Shown: positions 1 to 8,805 of the stretch, piece after piece
Layout of the letters: the number at the start of each line of letters is the position of its first letter
Position numbering within the stretch: the stretch's first letter is position 1
Assembly (NCBI RefSeq): GCF_003991425.1
Contig: NZ_CP034346.1
Span: forward strand, 1,153,501-1,217,500
Length of the DNA: 64,000 bases
Source: Paenibacillus lutimineralis
GTDB lineage: Bacteria; Bacillota; Bacilli; Paenibacillales; Paenibacillaceae
Reading direction: 5' to 3'
Notes under the pieces: model-generated
Databases searched by the model: none
Seen by the model: the letters and a program-made list of their open reading frames with translations, nothing else
Told to the model about the DNA's origin: nothing
Program-made: the position numbers and the translations under genes

Positions 1-126
1 CGCCTCAATGTTCGTATTTTTAATATGTAAAAGCTATTATAATCCGTTAAAATAGATAAGTCTATAATAAAAGGCGAATATAGAAAAAATGGATAGGGGA
101 TTTATTCGGAATCAGAACGTCAAATA

Positions 127-176
127 AAAGTAAAATCGCGAACAAGCTCATTCATGTGACTGAACTGGTTCGCGAT
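127..176 (-). terminator. Intrinsic terminator of the GntR-SBP gene
   Basis: A 9-bp perfect stem (ATCGCGAAC at 135-143 with GTTCGCGAT at 168-176) lies just beyond the stop of the minus-strand gene at 204. Read on the minus strand it is followed by a T-rich run (TTTTACTTTTATTT). The loop of 24 nt is long. Positions 1-126 further out are AT-rich and I see no gene in them. Confidence 0.6.
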
Positions 177-203
177 ATTAACGGTATCGATTTATAGTGA
201 GTG

Positions 204-1553
204 TTACGAGAACACATCCAACCCTTCCATCCTGGACAGGTAGAGCTTGATGCGCTGGCGGATGTCCCCGAGCTCTGAATAAGTGACGTTCAGCGCAGTG
301 TGATAACAGAAGCTGGGAAAAATCTCACGATAGATGAAATAGCGTGACGGCAGCTTAACCCTTCCTTGTCCATTCCATTCAGCAGCGCTTTTGAGACTCG
401 GGATACTTAGTGTATTTTGCCGAATGGTGAGCTGGGTGTCATAAGACATCATGAAGTTAATGAAGGCCTGCGCTGCCTGCTTATTCTTAGAGTTCTTGTG
501 AATCGCCAGGCCAATGGCAATTACCAGAGTTCGGGGCGTGCCCAGATAAGGCAGTGGTGATATATTATAGGAGAAATCGACATCCTTGATCTTGTTCAGG
601 CAGAAGTAAGACGTTAGGATCATCGACACCTTCTGCTGGCAAAATAACATCTCGGCATCGTCATCATTCTCCGATCTGAATGGCGGAAATACCTGATCTA
701 GCAGTTCCTTAGATATTTGCAGACTCTCGGTAAGCGCGGCCTCATCAAGCTTTAGCTGCTTGTCCTCACCGTTGCCGTGATTAAAGCGGACGTTATTCTG
801 CAGCAGGAAGATAGGCCAGCGATTATCAGATAAGTAATGGAAGAAGAACCCATGTCGGTCTGTGCTATTGGCGAGCTGCTTCGCGGTTTTTTTGACGGTA
901 TCCCATGTCCAGCTACTGTCTGGTTCCTCGAGTCCATTCTCCGAGAAATGCTGCTTATTGTAGCAAAGAACGATTGGCGAGAACAAGAAAGGTTGTACAT
1001 ATAAGTTCCCATCACGCATAAAAGGTTCCGTCAAGACTGGATAGACTCCTTCTACCGGTTGCAGCGGTTCTAATAGCTCAGGTGAGCTGTCAGGCTCTGC
1101 AAATAGCTCGAAATTCTGATTATTAATGGCCATCACATCAATGTCATCGGACTCCATAAAATCTCTCATCGTTGGCTTCACGTGGCTTGAGGGCATCGGG
1201 ATCATAGTGACGCGGATCAGCGGATGCTGCTTATGGAATTCGTCCATCAATACCTTGAGATCAGCTTCCTCGATGAGTGAGGGATAATATCCGAATTTAA
1301 TGGATACCCCGGCAGGTGATTGCCGAATACGATTGCCTACCCGTGGTATTTTCTCGATAAATCCCTCGGATACCAGCAGCCCCAGTCCCTTACGTACAGA
1401 GTTCTTGCTTAATTGAAACCGCTCGGCTATATCGTTCTCGGAGGGGAGAAAGCTCCCTTCACCCCAGATTCCAGTAATGATTTCATTTCTTAACGTAACG
1501 AGCATTTCCTCATAACGTCTTCTAAATGTAGATCGCTTTGGTCCATCCGTCAT
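204..1553 (-). CDS. GntR-family regulator fused to a cytoplasmic solute-binding-like domain
   Basis: 449 residues. Residues about 10-77 form a GntR winged helix (EIITGIWGEGSFLPSENDIA, then LSKNSVRKGLGLL and a wing ending in GNRI). From about residue 85 to the end the protein resembles a type-1 extracellular solute-binding protein (SBP_bac_1-like), but there is no signal peptide, so this part probably works inside the cell as a ligand sensor, as LacI proteins use a periplasmic-binding fold. The start is ATG with GAGGTG eight bases upstream. It is divergent from the dehydrogenase at 1867, and a perfect palindrome overlaps the -10 of that gene's promoter, so it plausibly represses that gene and itself. 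The ligand is unknown; a sugar or oligosaccharide is a guess. Confidence 0.8.
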   Translation of the reverse strand: MTDGPKRSTFRRRYEEMLVTLRNEIITGIWGEGSFLPSENDIAERFQLSKNSVRKGLGLLVSEGFIEKIPRVGNRIRQSPAGVSIKFGYYPSLIEEADLKVLMDEFHKQHPLIRVTMIPMPSSHVKPTMRDFMESDDIDVMAINNQNFELFAEPDSSPELLEPLQPVEGVYPVLTEPFMRDGNLYVQPFLFSPIVLCYNKQHFSENGLEEPDSSWTWDTVKKTAKQLANSTDRHGFFFHYLSDNRWPIFLLQNNVRFNHGNGEDKQLKLDEAALTESLQISKELLDQVFPPFRSENDDDAEMLFCQQKVSMILTSYFCLNKIKDVDFSYNISPLPYLGTPRTLVIAIGLAIHKNSKNKQAAQAFINFMMSYDTQLTIRQNTLSIPSLKSAAEWNGQGRVKLPSRYFIYREIFPSFCYHTALNVTYSELGDIRQRIKLYLSRMEGLDVFS

Positions 1554-1637
1554 TTGTATACACCTCTATTCCAGTAAATACCTTATTATCAAATGTTTAA
1601 TTATATCATTAATATTGTCAGGGTGTTCGAATTACAA

Positions 1638-1667
1638 TTGACAGCGTTTTCTACCTTAGATTATAAT
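1638..1667 (+). promoter_or_regulatory. Sigma-A promoter with palindromic -10 (putative operator)
   Basis: TTGACA at 1638-1643, an 18-bp spacer and TATAAT at 1662-1667. The -10 sits inside the perfect 12-bp palindrome AGATTATAATCT (1658-1669), a reasonable operator for the divergent GntR protein. The rest of the 313-bp intergenic region (1554-1866) is AT-rich and carries the small ORF described next. Confidence 0.6.
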
Positions 1668-1757
1668 CTGTTATAAACCAGATAAGCAACATAATTATAT
1701 GCCTAAATAAATAATTTGTATCTATTTATAATATTAAAGGAGGATATAACCTGTTTT

Positions 1758-1916
1758 ATGCAGGATTTTAAAGTTATTTTGTTATACATCTGGTTCACAT
1801 TGGTGAGTATTGCTTTCACCACAAGTATGAATATTCGGATGAACAATAGAAAGGCGGCGTTCCAACATGGAGGCATTAAAAATTCTTGTCACGATGCCAA
1901 AGGGCGAAATCTTTGA
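1758..1916 (+). CDS. Possible small leader ORF overlapping the dehydrogenase start
   Basis: 52 codons beginning MQDFKVILLYIW with a hydrophobic stretch (residues about 5-20) that could be a membrane segment. A perfect AAAGGAGG at 1736-1743 precedes it, but the ATG is 14 bases away, and a CTG at 1751 is better spaced. It overlaps the start of the next gene (1867) in another frame. The strong ribosome site needs some ORF to serve, so either this is a coupled leader peptide or the site is used oddly. The distal half (residues 30-52) looks non-protein-like. Confidence 0.25.
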   Translation: MQDFKVILLYIWFTLVSIAFTTSMNIRMNNRKAAFQHGGIKNSCHDAKGRNL

Positions 1917-2871
1917 TACATTCTTTAATGAAGAGCTGGAATCGAAGCTGGAAGAGATCGGCGAAGTGATCTGGAATGATAGCATAGCACAATATACTAA
2001 GTCCCAATTATGTGAGAAAATCAAGGATATCGACATCTGTGTTACAGGCTGGGGGACGGAGGCTTTTGACGAGGAAGTATTAAACCACGCCAATAAGCTT
2101 CGTCTAATTGCACATACAGGCGGCTCAGTTAGACCTTACGTTACAGATGCCGCATATGATCGCGGCATTCGCGTTGTAAGCGGCAATGAAGTGTTTGCCC
2201 AGTCGGTAGCAGAGAGTGTAATTGCTTATGCACTGGCATCGCTACGTGATATTCCGCGTTACTCGGCGGAATTGAAGCAGGGCATCTGGCCTTGGAACTT
2301 CTATAATCAAGGATTGCTGGATAAGACTGTAGGTATTGTGGGTTATGGCATGATCGCGAAGATGGTGGTCGAGATGCTTAAGCCGTTCCATGTCAAGATC
2401 AAGGTGTTCTCCCGGCATATCTCCCAGGAGGAACTGGAGAAGCACAATATGGAGAAGGCGGAGCTTAGCGAAATATTCTCAACCTGCGACATTGTCTCAC
2501 TCCATAGTGGTATGACAAAGGAAAATCATCATATGATCACGGAAGACCTGCTGAATATGATGCCCAAGGGAGCGCTGCTCATCAATACGGCTCGCGGAGC
2601 TATTATTGACGAAGAAGCACTGTGCAGAGTGCTTTCCAAGGGAGAGATCAGAGCAGTATTGGATGTGTATGAAGTAGAGCCGCTTCCTGCCGGTCATAAG
2701 CTTATGGAGATGAATAACGCGATATTGATGCCTCATATGGGCGGGCCAACGATTGACCGACGTATGATCGTGACCCGTACCGTGATTGGAGATATCAAGC
2801 TCTTCCTGCAGAACAAGCCTATGACTTGCGAAATCGATCGCGCCTATGCGGCTAAGATGTCAACCCATTAG
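1867..2871 (+). CDS. D-2-hydroxyacid dehydrogenase family protein
   Basis: 334 residues, a cytoplasmic NAD(P)-dependent 2-hydroxyacid dehydrogenase (phosphoglycerate/lactate dehydrogenase superfamily). The Rossmann motif VGIVGYGMIAK lies at residues 155-165. The catalytic triad of the family is visible: Arg243 in NTARGAIID, Glu271 in DVYEVEP and His290 in LMPHMGG. Its substrate cannot be read from the sequence. It lies downstream of a sigma-A promoter and is followed after 27 bp by the acetyltransferase, so the two may be co-transcribed. The start ATG follows AAAGGCGG at some distance, and translation may be coupled to the small ORF upstream. Confidence 0.85.
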   Translation: MEALKILVTMPKGEIFDTFFNEELESKLEEIGEVIWNDSIAQYTKSQLCEKIKDIDICVTGWGTEAFDEEVLNHANKLRLIAHTGGSVRPYVTDAAYDRGIRVVSGNEVFAQSVAESVIAYALASLRDIPRYSAELKQGIWPWNFYNQGLLDKTVGIVGYGMIAKMVVEMLKPFHVKIKVFSRHISQEELEKHNMEKAELSEIFSTCDIVSLHSGMTKENHHMITEDLLNMMPKGALLINTARGAIIDEEALCRVLSKGEIRAVLDVYEVEPLPAGHKLMEMNNAILMPHMGGPTIDRRMIVTRTVIGDIKLFLQNKPMTCEIDRAYAAKMSTH

Positions 2872-2898
2872 TGATTAGAGATAAATAGGAGGGATAAG

Positions 2899-4071
2899 AT
2901 GGAGATATTCGTTAAGGGTACTACAGAGGATGCTCAGGATATCATAGACTTTGCGGATATGGTTTTTAGTAAAAATTCAGGACCGCTTGATTTTGCGGGG
3001 CTGATTCCGAAACTCTATGGTGATGGAGCGGACACGCAGCAGTATCACTATATGGTTAAAGAGAATGGTAGGATCAAGGCTATGGTCTGCGTACTTCCGG
3101 TTACCTGTAACGTAGCAGGCATAGAATTGAAGGTTGGCTGTGTTGGTACAGTGTCTGTACATCCACGTTCGCGTGGTAAAGGCTATATGCAGAAGCTGAT
3201 GAACATGGCAGTGGAAGACATGAAGTCACAAGGCTATTCCATGAGTGTTCTGGGTGGTCAGCGCCAGCGGTATGAGTTTTTTGGCTATGAGCCTGCGGGC
3301 ATAAAGTTTGAATTTACTCTAACTTCGGATAATATTCGCCACAAATACAAAGGGTTGGATTCAAGTGGAATTAACTTTGAACCTTTGTCCAGTGACAGCC
3401 CACAGCTTGATGATGCTTATCAATTGTATCAACAAGGGATCGTAAACGGTGCTCGAACCAAGGAGCAGTTTGCAACGATTTTGAGAACATGGCAAACACA
3501 GCCCCTTGTTATCCTTGAAAACGGCAAGTTTGCAGGTTATGTGGCCTTGTCTAAGGATGGCGGTGCTGTACGTGAGATCGAAATGATTGATCCAGCTTTA
3601 CTACCCGTAGTGAGCAAGGCGTTGGCTGCCGAGAAAAATCTCGACGAGCTTCATTTTACGGTTCCTCCCTATGATCCTGGGAAGATCGCCTTTTTAGGGG
3701 ATGTATGTGACTGGTACAGAACGAGTTATGAATATAATTATCATATTATGGATTATTCCTCTGTGATCGAGGCTTTCTTGAGATGCAAGGCGCAGAACAT
3801 GATGCTGCAGGACGGTCGTATTGTACTTGGAATTGAAGACTCCGGCATTGTAGAAATTGTTGTGCAAAATAATCAGGTCATCGTGAACAAATATGATCCT
3901 GATCATTCAGACATTCAGGCGCAAGTCTCCCTTACGAAACGGGAAGCCACTGCTCTATTATTCTCTCCGTTAAGTGAGTTTACGAACTGGAAGCTTGCAG
4001 AACGGCAATTGAACTTCCCTTCGGGATGGTTGCCACTGCCTTTGTATATACCGTCTCTAGATATTTGCTGA
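2899..4071 (+). CDS. Eis-like GNAT N-acetyltransferase
   Basis: 390 residues. The acetyl-CoA-binding core is at about residues 83-105 (VSVHPRSRGKGYMQKLM, with the RGKGY pyrophosphate loop). The length and the C-terminal sterol-carrier-like section fit the Eis family, which has two GNAT folds plus an SCP2-like domain and acetylates amines on small molecules or proteins. The ribosome site TAGGAGGG precedes the ATG. A strong terminator follows. The substrate is not deducible from context. Confidence 0.8.
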   Translation: MEIFVKGTTEDAQDIIDFADMVFSKNSGPLDFAGLIPKLYGDGADTQQYHYMVKENGRIKAMVCVLPVTCNVAGIELKVGCVGTVSVHPRSRGKGYMQKLMNMAVEDMKSQGYSMSVLGGQRQRYEFFGYEPAGIKFEFTLTSDNIRHKYKGLDSSGINFEPLSSDSPQLDDAYQLYQQGIVNGARTKEQFATILRTWQTQPLVILENGKFAGYVALSKDGGAVREIEMIDPALLPVVSKALAAEKNLDELHFTVPPYDPGKIAFLGDVCDWYRTSYEYNYHIMDYSSVIEAFLRCKAQNMMLQDGRIVLGIEDSGIVEIVVQNNQVIVNKYDPDHSDIQAQVSLTKREATALLFSPLSEFTNWKLAERQLNFPSGWLPLPLYIPSLDIC

Positions 4072-4100
4072 TTGGATACAATAAAATGGTCTGGAAGAAT

Positions 4101-4150
4101 AAAAAAACAACTTTGAGGATGATCATTCGATCCAAGAAGTTGTTTTTTTT
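4101..4150 (+). terminator. Intrinsic terminator after the acetyltransferase
   Basis: AAAAAAACAACTT at 4101-4113 pairs with AAGTTGTTTTTT at 4137-4148, ending in a run of eight T. The A-run opposite the T-run makes it potentially active in both directions. Confidence 0.8.
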
Positions 4151-4195
4151 ACGTCCGCTTGTTGGATACAAATCGCATAACCGGTCTCGCGTACT

Positions 4196-4381
4196 TCTAA
4201 CGGAAATTCAAGCCCTTATTTGCCCGATACAAGGGTGATTTATTTTCTAACGGAAATGTGAGGCGTTATTTGCTTCAATGGAGCTGAATAGTGGCCATAA
4301 AATACTAAATAAGGTCCGCTGTTTCCGTTACATGTTGCTAGGGAGTAATTTTGGCTAAATAGCGGCGTGTATTTCCGTTAG
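4196..4381 (+). repeat. Intergenic F-F-R-R repeat, copy A
   Basis: About 186 bp holding four copies of a short unit: two forward units starting TCTAACGGAAAT (4196 and 4246), each followed after a few bases by a C-TTATTTG core, and two reverse units ending TTTCCGTTA (4322-4330 and 4372-4380), each preceded by CTAAATAAG or CTAAATAGCG. The same layout recurs at 19121-19307 and 40095-40281. It can fold into nested hairpins. It fills most of the 583-bp gap between the acetyltransferase and metN. Confidence 0.75.
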
Positions 4382-4392
4382 GGGGAGAATAA

Positions 4393-4539
4393 CGAGGGCA
4401 ATTAGTAAGATTCGATTATGCCAATCAAAGACCGCCGCAGGAGATTGAGAGTCTGCTTCAACGTGAGTACAATGTACTGCCGATGGAGATCTTTGCTTTA
4501 GCGCCCGAAGTAGTTATATTGCGCAGACTTAACAGCTAA
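4393..4539 (+). pseudogene. Possible decayed 3' end of an unidentified gene
   Basis: A 48-codon open stretch bounded by stops, with no start or ribosome site. Its translation contains PQEIESLLQREYNVLPMEIF and ends in VVILRRLNS, which has protein-like composition. It directly follows repeat copy A. I do not recognise the family. It may be a fragment left by deletion, or chance. Confidence 0.3.
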
Positions 4540-4654
4540 ATTCCCTATGATTAAAAATTTTAGTAGTAATTCCGAGTAATCTGATGTAAAATGACAGAAA
4601 TAAATTTTTCGGAAGATACTGGAGTGCATAGAAGTCTAGAAAGGGTTGGGCATC

Positions 4655-5722
4655 ATGATTACTTTATCGAATATTCAAGTTACTTTTGAAACTGGGTCAC
4701 AATTGGTTACCGCCGTACAAGATGTCAGCTTACACGTTGATGCGGGAGATGTGTATGGCATTGTCGGCTACAGTGGAGCCGGGAAGAGTACGCTGGTTCG
4801 TGTAATTAATCTGCTGCAACGGCCTACGGCAGGAAGCGTTGAGGTGAATGGGCAGGATTTGCTGGCCCTACAGCCCAAGGAATTGCGCTCAGCCAGGAAG
4901 AAGATCGGGATGATCTTCCAGCATTTTAATCTGATGAACTCCAGGACGATCTATGACAATGTGGACTATCCCTTGAAGAGCTCCAAGCTCTCCAAGAGTG
5001 AGAGGGATCAGAAAGTTAAACAACTGCTAGAATTGGTAGGCTTATCGGATAAGCTGAATGCTTATCCCTCCCAATTGTCAGGGGGTCAGAAGCAGCGGGT
5101 AGCTATAGCAAGAGCGTTGGCTAATGATCCGGAGATATTGTTATGCGATGAAGCGACCAGCGCCCTGGACCCGAAGACGACGCTATCCATTCTGGAGCTG
5201 CTGAAGAAGTTGAATCAGACGTTGGGTCTGACGATCGTCATTATTACGCACGAAATGCAGGTCGTGAAGGAGATCTGCAACAAGGTTGCCGTGATGGAGG
5301 CTGGTCGGATTGTGGAGCAGGGCGATATTGTCTCCATCTTCAGCCGTCCGCAAAATACGTTGACTCGCGATTTCATTAATACAGCTACCCATATCGATCA
5401 GACGCTGGAGAAGCTTACACTTCATCCGTCACTCGTTCATCTGAAGGATAACGATATGCTGTGCAAGATTTCCTATATCGGCGATAGCACAAGCGAACCG
5501 GTTATTTCGGAGCTTACCGCCCGCTACCGAGTGAAGACGAATATTCTGTTCGCTAATGTGGAGATTTTACAGCAGACGCCGATCGGCAATCTGATTGTTG
5601 TTATGTCAGGCTCTGCCAGCGATCTAAAGGAAGCTCTGCATTATTTGCAGGCAGCTCAGGTAAACGTTGAAATTATCGATTCGGGGCTTCTTCAGAATAG
5701 TAAGGTAGGTGATCCTGCATGA
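4655..5722 (+). CDS. metN: Methionine ABC transporter ATP-binding protein MetN
   Basis: 355 residues from the ATG at 4655, chosen because AAGGG lies nine bases upstream and MetN proteins begin near MITL; a TTG at 4646 is less well spaced. It hydrolyses ATP to drive D/L-methionine import with MetI and the lipoprotein MetQ. Visible motifs are Walker [10 protein letters not shown], the signature LSGGQKQRV, Walker [14 protein letters not shown] and the switch His in IITHEM. The C-terminal ~80 residues form the NIL domain that binds methionine and inhibits transport. Its stop overlaps the metI start (ATGA). I looked for an S-box riboswitch upstream and saw none. Confidence 0.93.
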   Translation: MITLSNIQVTFETGSQLVTAVQDVSLHVDAGDVYGIVGYSGAGKSTLVRVINLLQRPTAGSVEVNGQDLLALQPKELRSARKKIGMIFQHFNLMNSRTIYDNVDYPLKSSKLSKSERDQKVKQLLELVGLSDKLNAYPSQLSGGQKQRVAIARALANDPEILLCDEATSALDPKTTLSILELLKKLNQTLGLTIVIITHEMQVVKEICNKVAVMEAGRIVEQGDIVSIFSRPQNTLTRDFINTATHIDQTLEKLTLHPSLVHLKDNDMLCKISYIGDSTSEPVISELTARYRVKTNILFANVEILQQTPIGNLIVVMSGSASDLKEALHYLQAAQVNVEIIDSGLLQNSKVGDPA

Positions 5723-6399
5723 GTGAGTTTTTTACGAAGTATTTCCCTAACGTCTGGAATTTAAGAGAGGATATTTTGCTAAGCATCTATGAGACGATTT
5801 ATATGGTGGTCGTTACTTCGTTATTATCCGTGTTATTCGGGATACTGCTCGGTGTCACCCTTGTTGTAGTGGACCGGGGAGGTATTCTGGAGAACAGGCT
5901 GATCTATAGTGTCCTGGAGAAAATCATTAACCTGTTCAGATCCATTCCGTTCATCATTCTTATTGCGGTTGTTGTGCCGCTCACCCGTCTCATTACGGGG
6001 ACATCGATCGGCATGAATGCCGCAATCGTACCCTTGGTCATCGGTATCGTGCCTTTCTATGCCCGGCAAATCCAGAATGCGCTGGTCGAGGTCGATCCCG
6101 GAATCGTTGAAGCAGCACAATCCATGGGTTCAGGGCCGATTGAGATTATTTTCCGCGTGTATTTGAAGGAAGGTCTGACCGGAATTATCCGCGCCTCCTC
6201 GGTGACAATTATCAACCTAATCGGACTGACGACGATGGCTGGGGCGATTGGTTCGGGCGGCTTGGGCAGCCTGGCGATCAATAAGGGGTACAACCGGTTC
6301 CAGTCGGATATTACGCTCGTAGCTACAATTCTGATTTTGATTCTAGTGTTCGTCTGCCAGTTCATCGGCGATTATTTTACCAAGAAGTCAACGCATTAA
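5719..6399 (+). CDS. metI: Methionine ABC transporter permease MetI
   Basis: 226 residues with about five membrane segments, the normal size for MetI. The cytoplasmic coupling loop [19 protein letters not shown] (the EAA motif) contacts MetN. The start ATG overlaps the metN stop by four bases, which indicates translational coupling. The binding protein MetQ is encoded 1.5 kb downstream rather than next to it, with luxS and an SDR gene in between. Confidence 0.93.
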   Translation: MSEFFTKYFPNVWNLREDILLSIYETIYMVVVTSLLSVLFGILLGVTLVVVDRGGILENRLIYSVLEKIINLFRSIPFIILIAVVVPLTRLITGTSIGMNAAIVPLVIGIVPFYARQIQNALVEVDPGIVEAAQSMGSGPIEIIFRVYLKEGLTGIIRASSVTIINLIGLTTMAGAIGSGGLGSLAINKGYNRFQSDITLVATILILILVFVCQFIGDYFTKKSTH

Positions 6400-6489
6400 C
6401 AGGAGAGCTTACAGCGGTTTATACAGTATGCCGCCTCTAGCGAAGTACTGAATGAAATATATAACACTATAAAAAAGGACTGAAGAACA

Positions 6490-6951
6490 ATGGCAAAAGT
6501 AGAAAGTTTCCAATTGGATCACACGATCGTAAAGGCGCCTTATGTCAGAGCGGCAGGGCTTGAGCATGATGAGAAGGGCAGCACGGTGCAAAAATATGAT
6601 TTGCGCTTCCTGCAGCCGAATAAAGATGCGATTCCTACCGCAGCCCTTCATACGCTCGAGCATCTGCTCGCTACGTATATGAGAGACGAGGTTCAAGGGA
6701 TTATCGATATTTCTCCAATGGGGTGCAGAACGGGCTATTATCTGATTCTCTGGAATGAGCATGCTCCGGAAGAGATCGCGTCCGCACTGGAAAGAACGCT
6801 GAAGCGTGTATTAGAGACGACGGAGGTTCCGGCTGTATCCGCACTGGAATGCGGCAATTACAAGGATCATTCTCTCTTCTCCGCACAGGAGTACGCGAAG
6901 ATTGTACTGGATGCCGGAATTAGTAGAGACCCGTTTGAGAGAGTATTGTAA
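6490..6951 (+). CDS. luxS: S-ribosylhomocysteine lyase LuxS
   Basis: 153 residues, full length. It cleaves S-ribosylhomocysteine to homocysteine and DPD, the precursor of autoinducer-2. The HTLEH motif (residues 54-58) gives the metal ligands His54 and His58 and the catalytic Glu57; Cys79 (SPMGCRTG) is the second catalytic residue and Cys121 (LECGNYKDH) the third metal ligand. Together with mtnN downstream it forms the two-step route from S-adenosylhomocysteine to homocysteine. The 90-bp gap after metI contains a good AAAGGAC ribosome site. Confidence 0.96.
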   Translation: MAKVESFQLDHTIVKAPYVRAAGLEHDEKGSTVQKYDLRFLQPNKDAIPTAALHTLEHLLATYMRDEVQGIIDISPMGCRTGYYLILWNEHAPEEIASALERTLKRVLETTEVPAVSALECGNYKDHSLFSAQEYAKIVLDAGISRDPFERVL

Positions 6952-6956
6952 AGCCT

Positions 6957-7727
6957 ATGATTACGCTGGATTTATCGTATCAGACGGCGGTTGTAACCGG
7001 CGGCAAATCGGGAATCGGGCGAGGCATCGTACAAATTTTGCTGCAAAGCGGGGCCAGAGTCATATCTGCCGATCTTGCTTATGAAGAGGACTATAGGGGA
7101 GTAGACGGACAGTTATTCGAGTCCCGATTGGATCTGTCCAAATCAGAGGATATATCCCGCTGGTCACAGCTTGTTCTGGAACAGGCTGGTGTTCCGGATA
7201 TTGTCGTGAACTGTGCCGGGACTTCTACGATGGATTATGTGATTGACAGCAAACTGGAGGATTGGGAGAAGGTATTCTCCATTAACTCCACGGGGTTATA
7301 CCTGGTATCGAAAATATTTGCAAAGGCGATGGTCGATGCTGACAAGCCGGGGAGGATCATCCAGATCGCCTCGCAGGCCGGCAAGAACGGTTATCGGGGG
7401 ATGGGCGGATATTGCGCATCCAAGCATGCGGTTCTGGGCTTGACGAAGGTGATGGCAGTTGAGCTGGCGCGAAATAACATCCTGGTTAATGCGGTATGTC
7501 CAGGGATTGTGGAGACACCGATGAAGCATCGGGAGCGGATCGAGGGCGGAATCATCCGCGGCATGACCGCCGAGGAGATCTATGCAGAGGACTGTTCTCA
7601 AGTTCCACTGGGTAGAACCGCCGAGGTTCAGGATGTTGCCAACGTTGTATTGTTCCTGGCCAGTCCATTGTCTTCTTATATGACAGGGCAAGCTATCAAC
7701 GTAACCGGCGGCATGACTATGCATTAG
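6957..7727 (+). CDS. Short-chain dehydrogenase/reductase (SDR)
   Basis: 256 residues, classical SDR. The cofactor motif TGGKSGIG is at residues 14-21, NCAG at 86-89, and the catalytic set Ser139, Tyr152, Lys156 is present (IASQAG then YCASK). Asp39 at the end of the second strand suggests NAD rather than NADP. It starts five bases after the luxS stop. Its substrate is unknown; the position inside a methionine/AI-2 operon raises the possibility of a sugar or DPD-related substrate, which is inference only. Possible names such as sorbitol dehydrogenase-like cannot be separated by sequence alone. Confidence 0.85.
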   Translation: MITLDLSYQTAVVTGGKSGIGRGIVQILLQSGARVISADLAYEEDYRGVDGQLFESRLDLSKSEDISRWSQLVLEQAGVPDIVVNCAGTSTMDYVIDSKLEDWEKVFSINSTGLYLVSKIFAKAMVDADKPGRIIQIASQAGKNGYRGMGGYCASKHAVLGLTKVMAVELARNNILVNAVCPGIVETPMKHRERIEGGIIRGMTAEEIYAEDCSQVPLGRTAEVQDVANVVLFLASPLSSYMTGQAINVTGGMTMH

Positions 7728-7734
7728 GTTAGAA

Positions 7735-7918
7735 GTTGAATTAAACAGAAGAGCAGGACTAGGCAAAAGGGTGAAATGATTCTGGAGAAGCGTAGCGTTC
7801 GCCTTTGTGAGTGGATTTCTACCGTGTTTTAATTTGGTAAATCAAGGAAATACACGAACAACAGCGATCGGAAGAACATTTCACCCGGCTGCCTTCATCC
7901 AAACAACGATAATTCAAT
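7735..7918. repeat. Long imperfect inverted repeat inside the met operon
   Basis: The 219-bp gap between the SDR gene and metQ holds nested inverted arms: GTTGAATT (7735-7742) with AATTCAAT (7911-7918), and the perfect 10-bp GGGTGAAATG (7769-7778) with CATTTCACCC (7877-7886). The interior continues as an imperfect palindrome (GAGTGGATTTCT against AGGAAATACAC). There is no T-run, so it is not a plain terminator. It may be a dispersed repeat or an RNA element that adjusts metQ expression. Confidence 0.6.
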
Positions 7919-7946
7919 TTAGAAGATATAAAGGGGGAGAAAATAT

Positions 7947-8795
7947 ATGAGTAAAAGAAAGCTATGGGGTGGCCTCGCGCTCGGATTGGTATTGATGCTG
8001 GTAGTTGCGGGCTGCGGAAGCAAATCCTCGGGTGACGGCGAGAAAATCGTCGTAGGTTCGATGGGATCTGACGCTCAGATATGGAAGCATATCGCAGAAT
8101 CCCAGGCGGCCAAGGACGCCAAGCTGAATATTGTCGTCAAGGAAATCAATGGCGGTGTTGAGATGAATAACGCCACCAAAGAGGGCGAAGTTGATGTGAA
8201 TGCTTTTCAATCCTGGGCTTATCTCGTCAGCTACAATAAAGACAGCAATGCCAATCTGGTAGCGGTAGCGACTACTTATCTTGAGCCGATGGGCATCTAC
8301 TCTCAGAAGGTTAAGGACATTAAAGAAGTTCCAGACGGTGCTCTCGTAGCTCTGGCGGACAACCCGGCCAATACGGCCAGAGGCTTAAGCCTGCTGCAGG
8401 CTGCCGGACTGATCAAATTGAAGGATGATTTCAATCTTGGAACGGGTACGGAAAACGATATCGTCGACAATCCTAAAAACCTGAAATTCAAGCTGATTGA
8501 CGATACCACTGGCCCACGTGTCATTCAAGACGTAGATCTGGTACTGATTAGCAATACAGTCGCTCTGGAAGGCGGATTGAATGTACTGAAGGACTCCTTG
8601 TTCCATGAGGAGATTTCCGTAGATACGAAGAATAGTATCAATATACTGGCGACTACCGCCGAGAAACAGAATGATCCTGGTATTTTAAAATTAGGCGAAT
8701 TGTATCACAACGAGGATACGCAGAAATATATTGAGCAGGAGTTCGGTGGCACGAAGGTGCCTGTAGATAAGCCGATCTCATACCTGCAAGAATAG
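7947..8795 (+). CDS. metQ: Methionine-binding lipoprotein MetQ
   Basis: 282 residues of the NlpA family, exported and lipid-anchored outside the membrane, where it delivers methionine to MetNI. The lipobox VVAGC places the modified cysteine at residue 23. The mature part starts KIVVGSMGSDAQIWK, as in MetQ proteins. The ribosome site AAAGGGGGAG is strong, fitting the higher amount of binding protein usually needed relative to MetNI. It follows the inverted repeat and precedes mtnN by ten bases. Confidence 0.93.
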   Translation: MSKRKLWGGLALGLVLMLVVAGCGSKSSGDGEKIVVGSMGSDAQIWKHIAESQAAKDAKLNIVVKEINGGVEMNNATKEGEVDVNAFQSWAYLVSYNKDSNANLVAVATTYLEPMGIYSQKVKDIKEVPDGALVALADNPANTARGLSLLQAAGLIKLKDDFNLGTGTENDIVDNPKNLKFKLIDDTTGPRVIQDVDLVLISNTVALEGGLNVLKDSLFHEEISVDTKNSINILATTAEKQNDPGILKLGELYHNEDTQKYIEQEFGGTKVPVDKPISYLQE

Positions 8796-8805
8796 AGAGG
8801 GCCCT

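Noticed and set aside
4540..4654. S-box (SAM) riboswitch before metN
   Set aside because: Looked for the conserved S-box core and a terminator stem; neither is visible.
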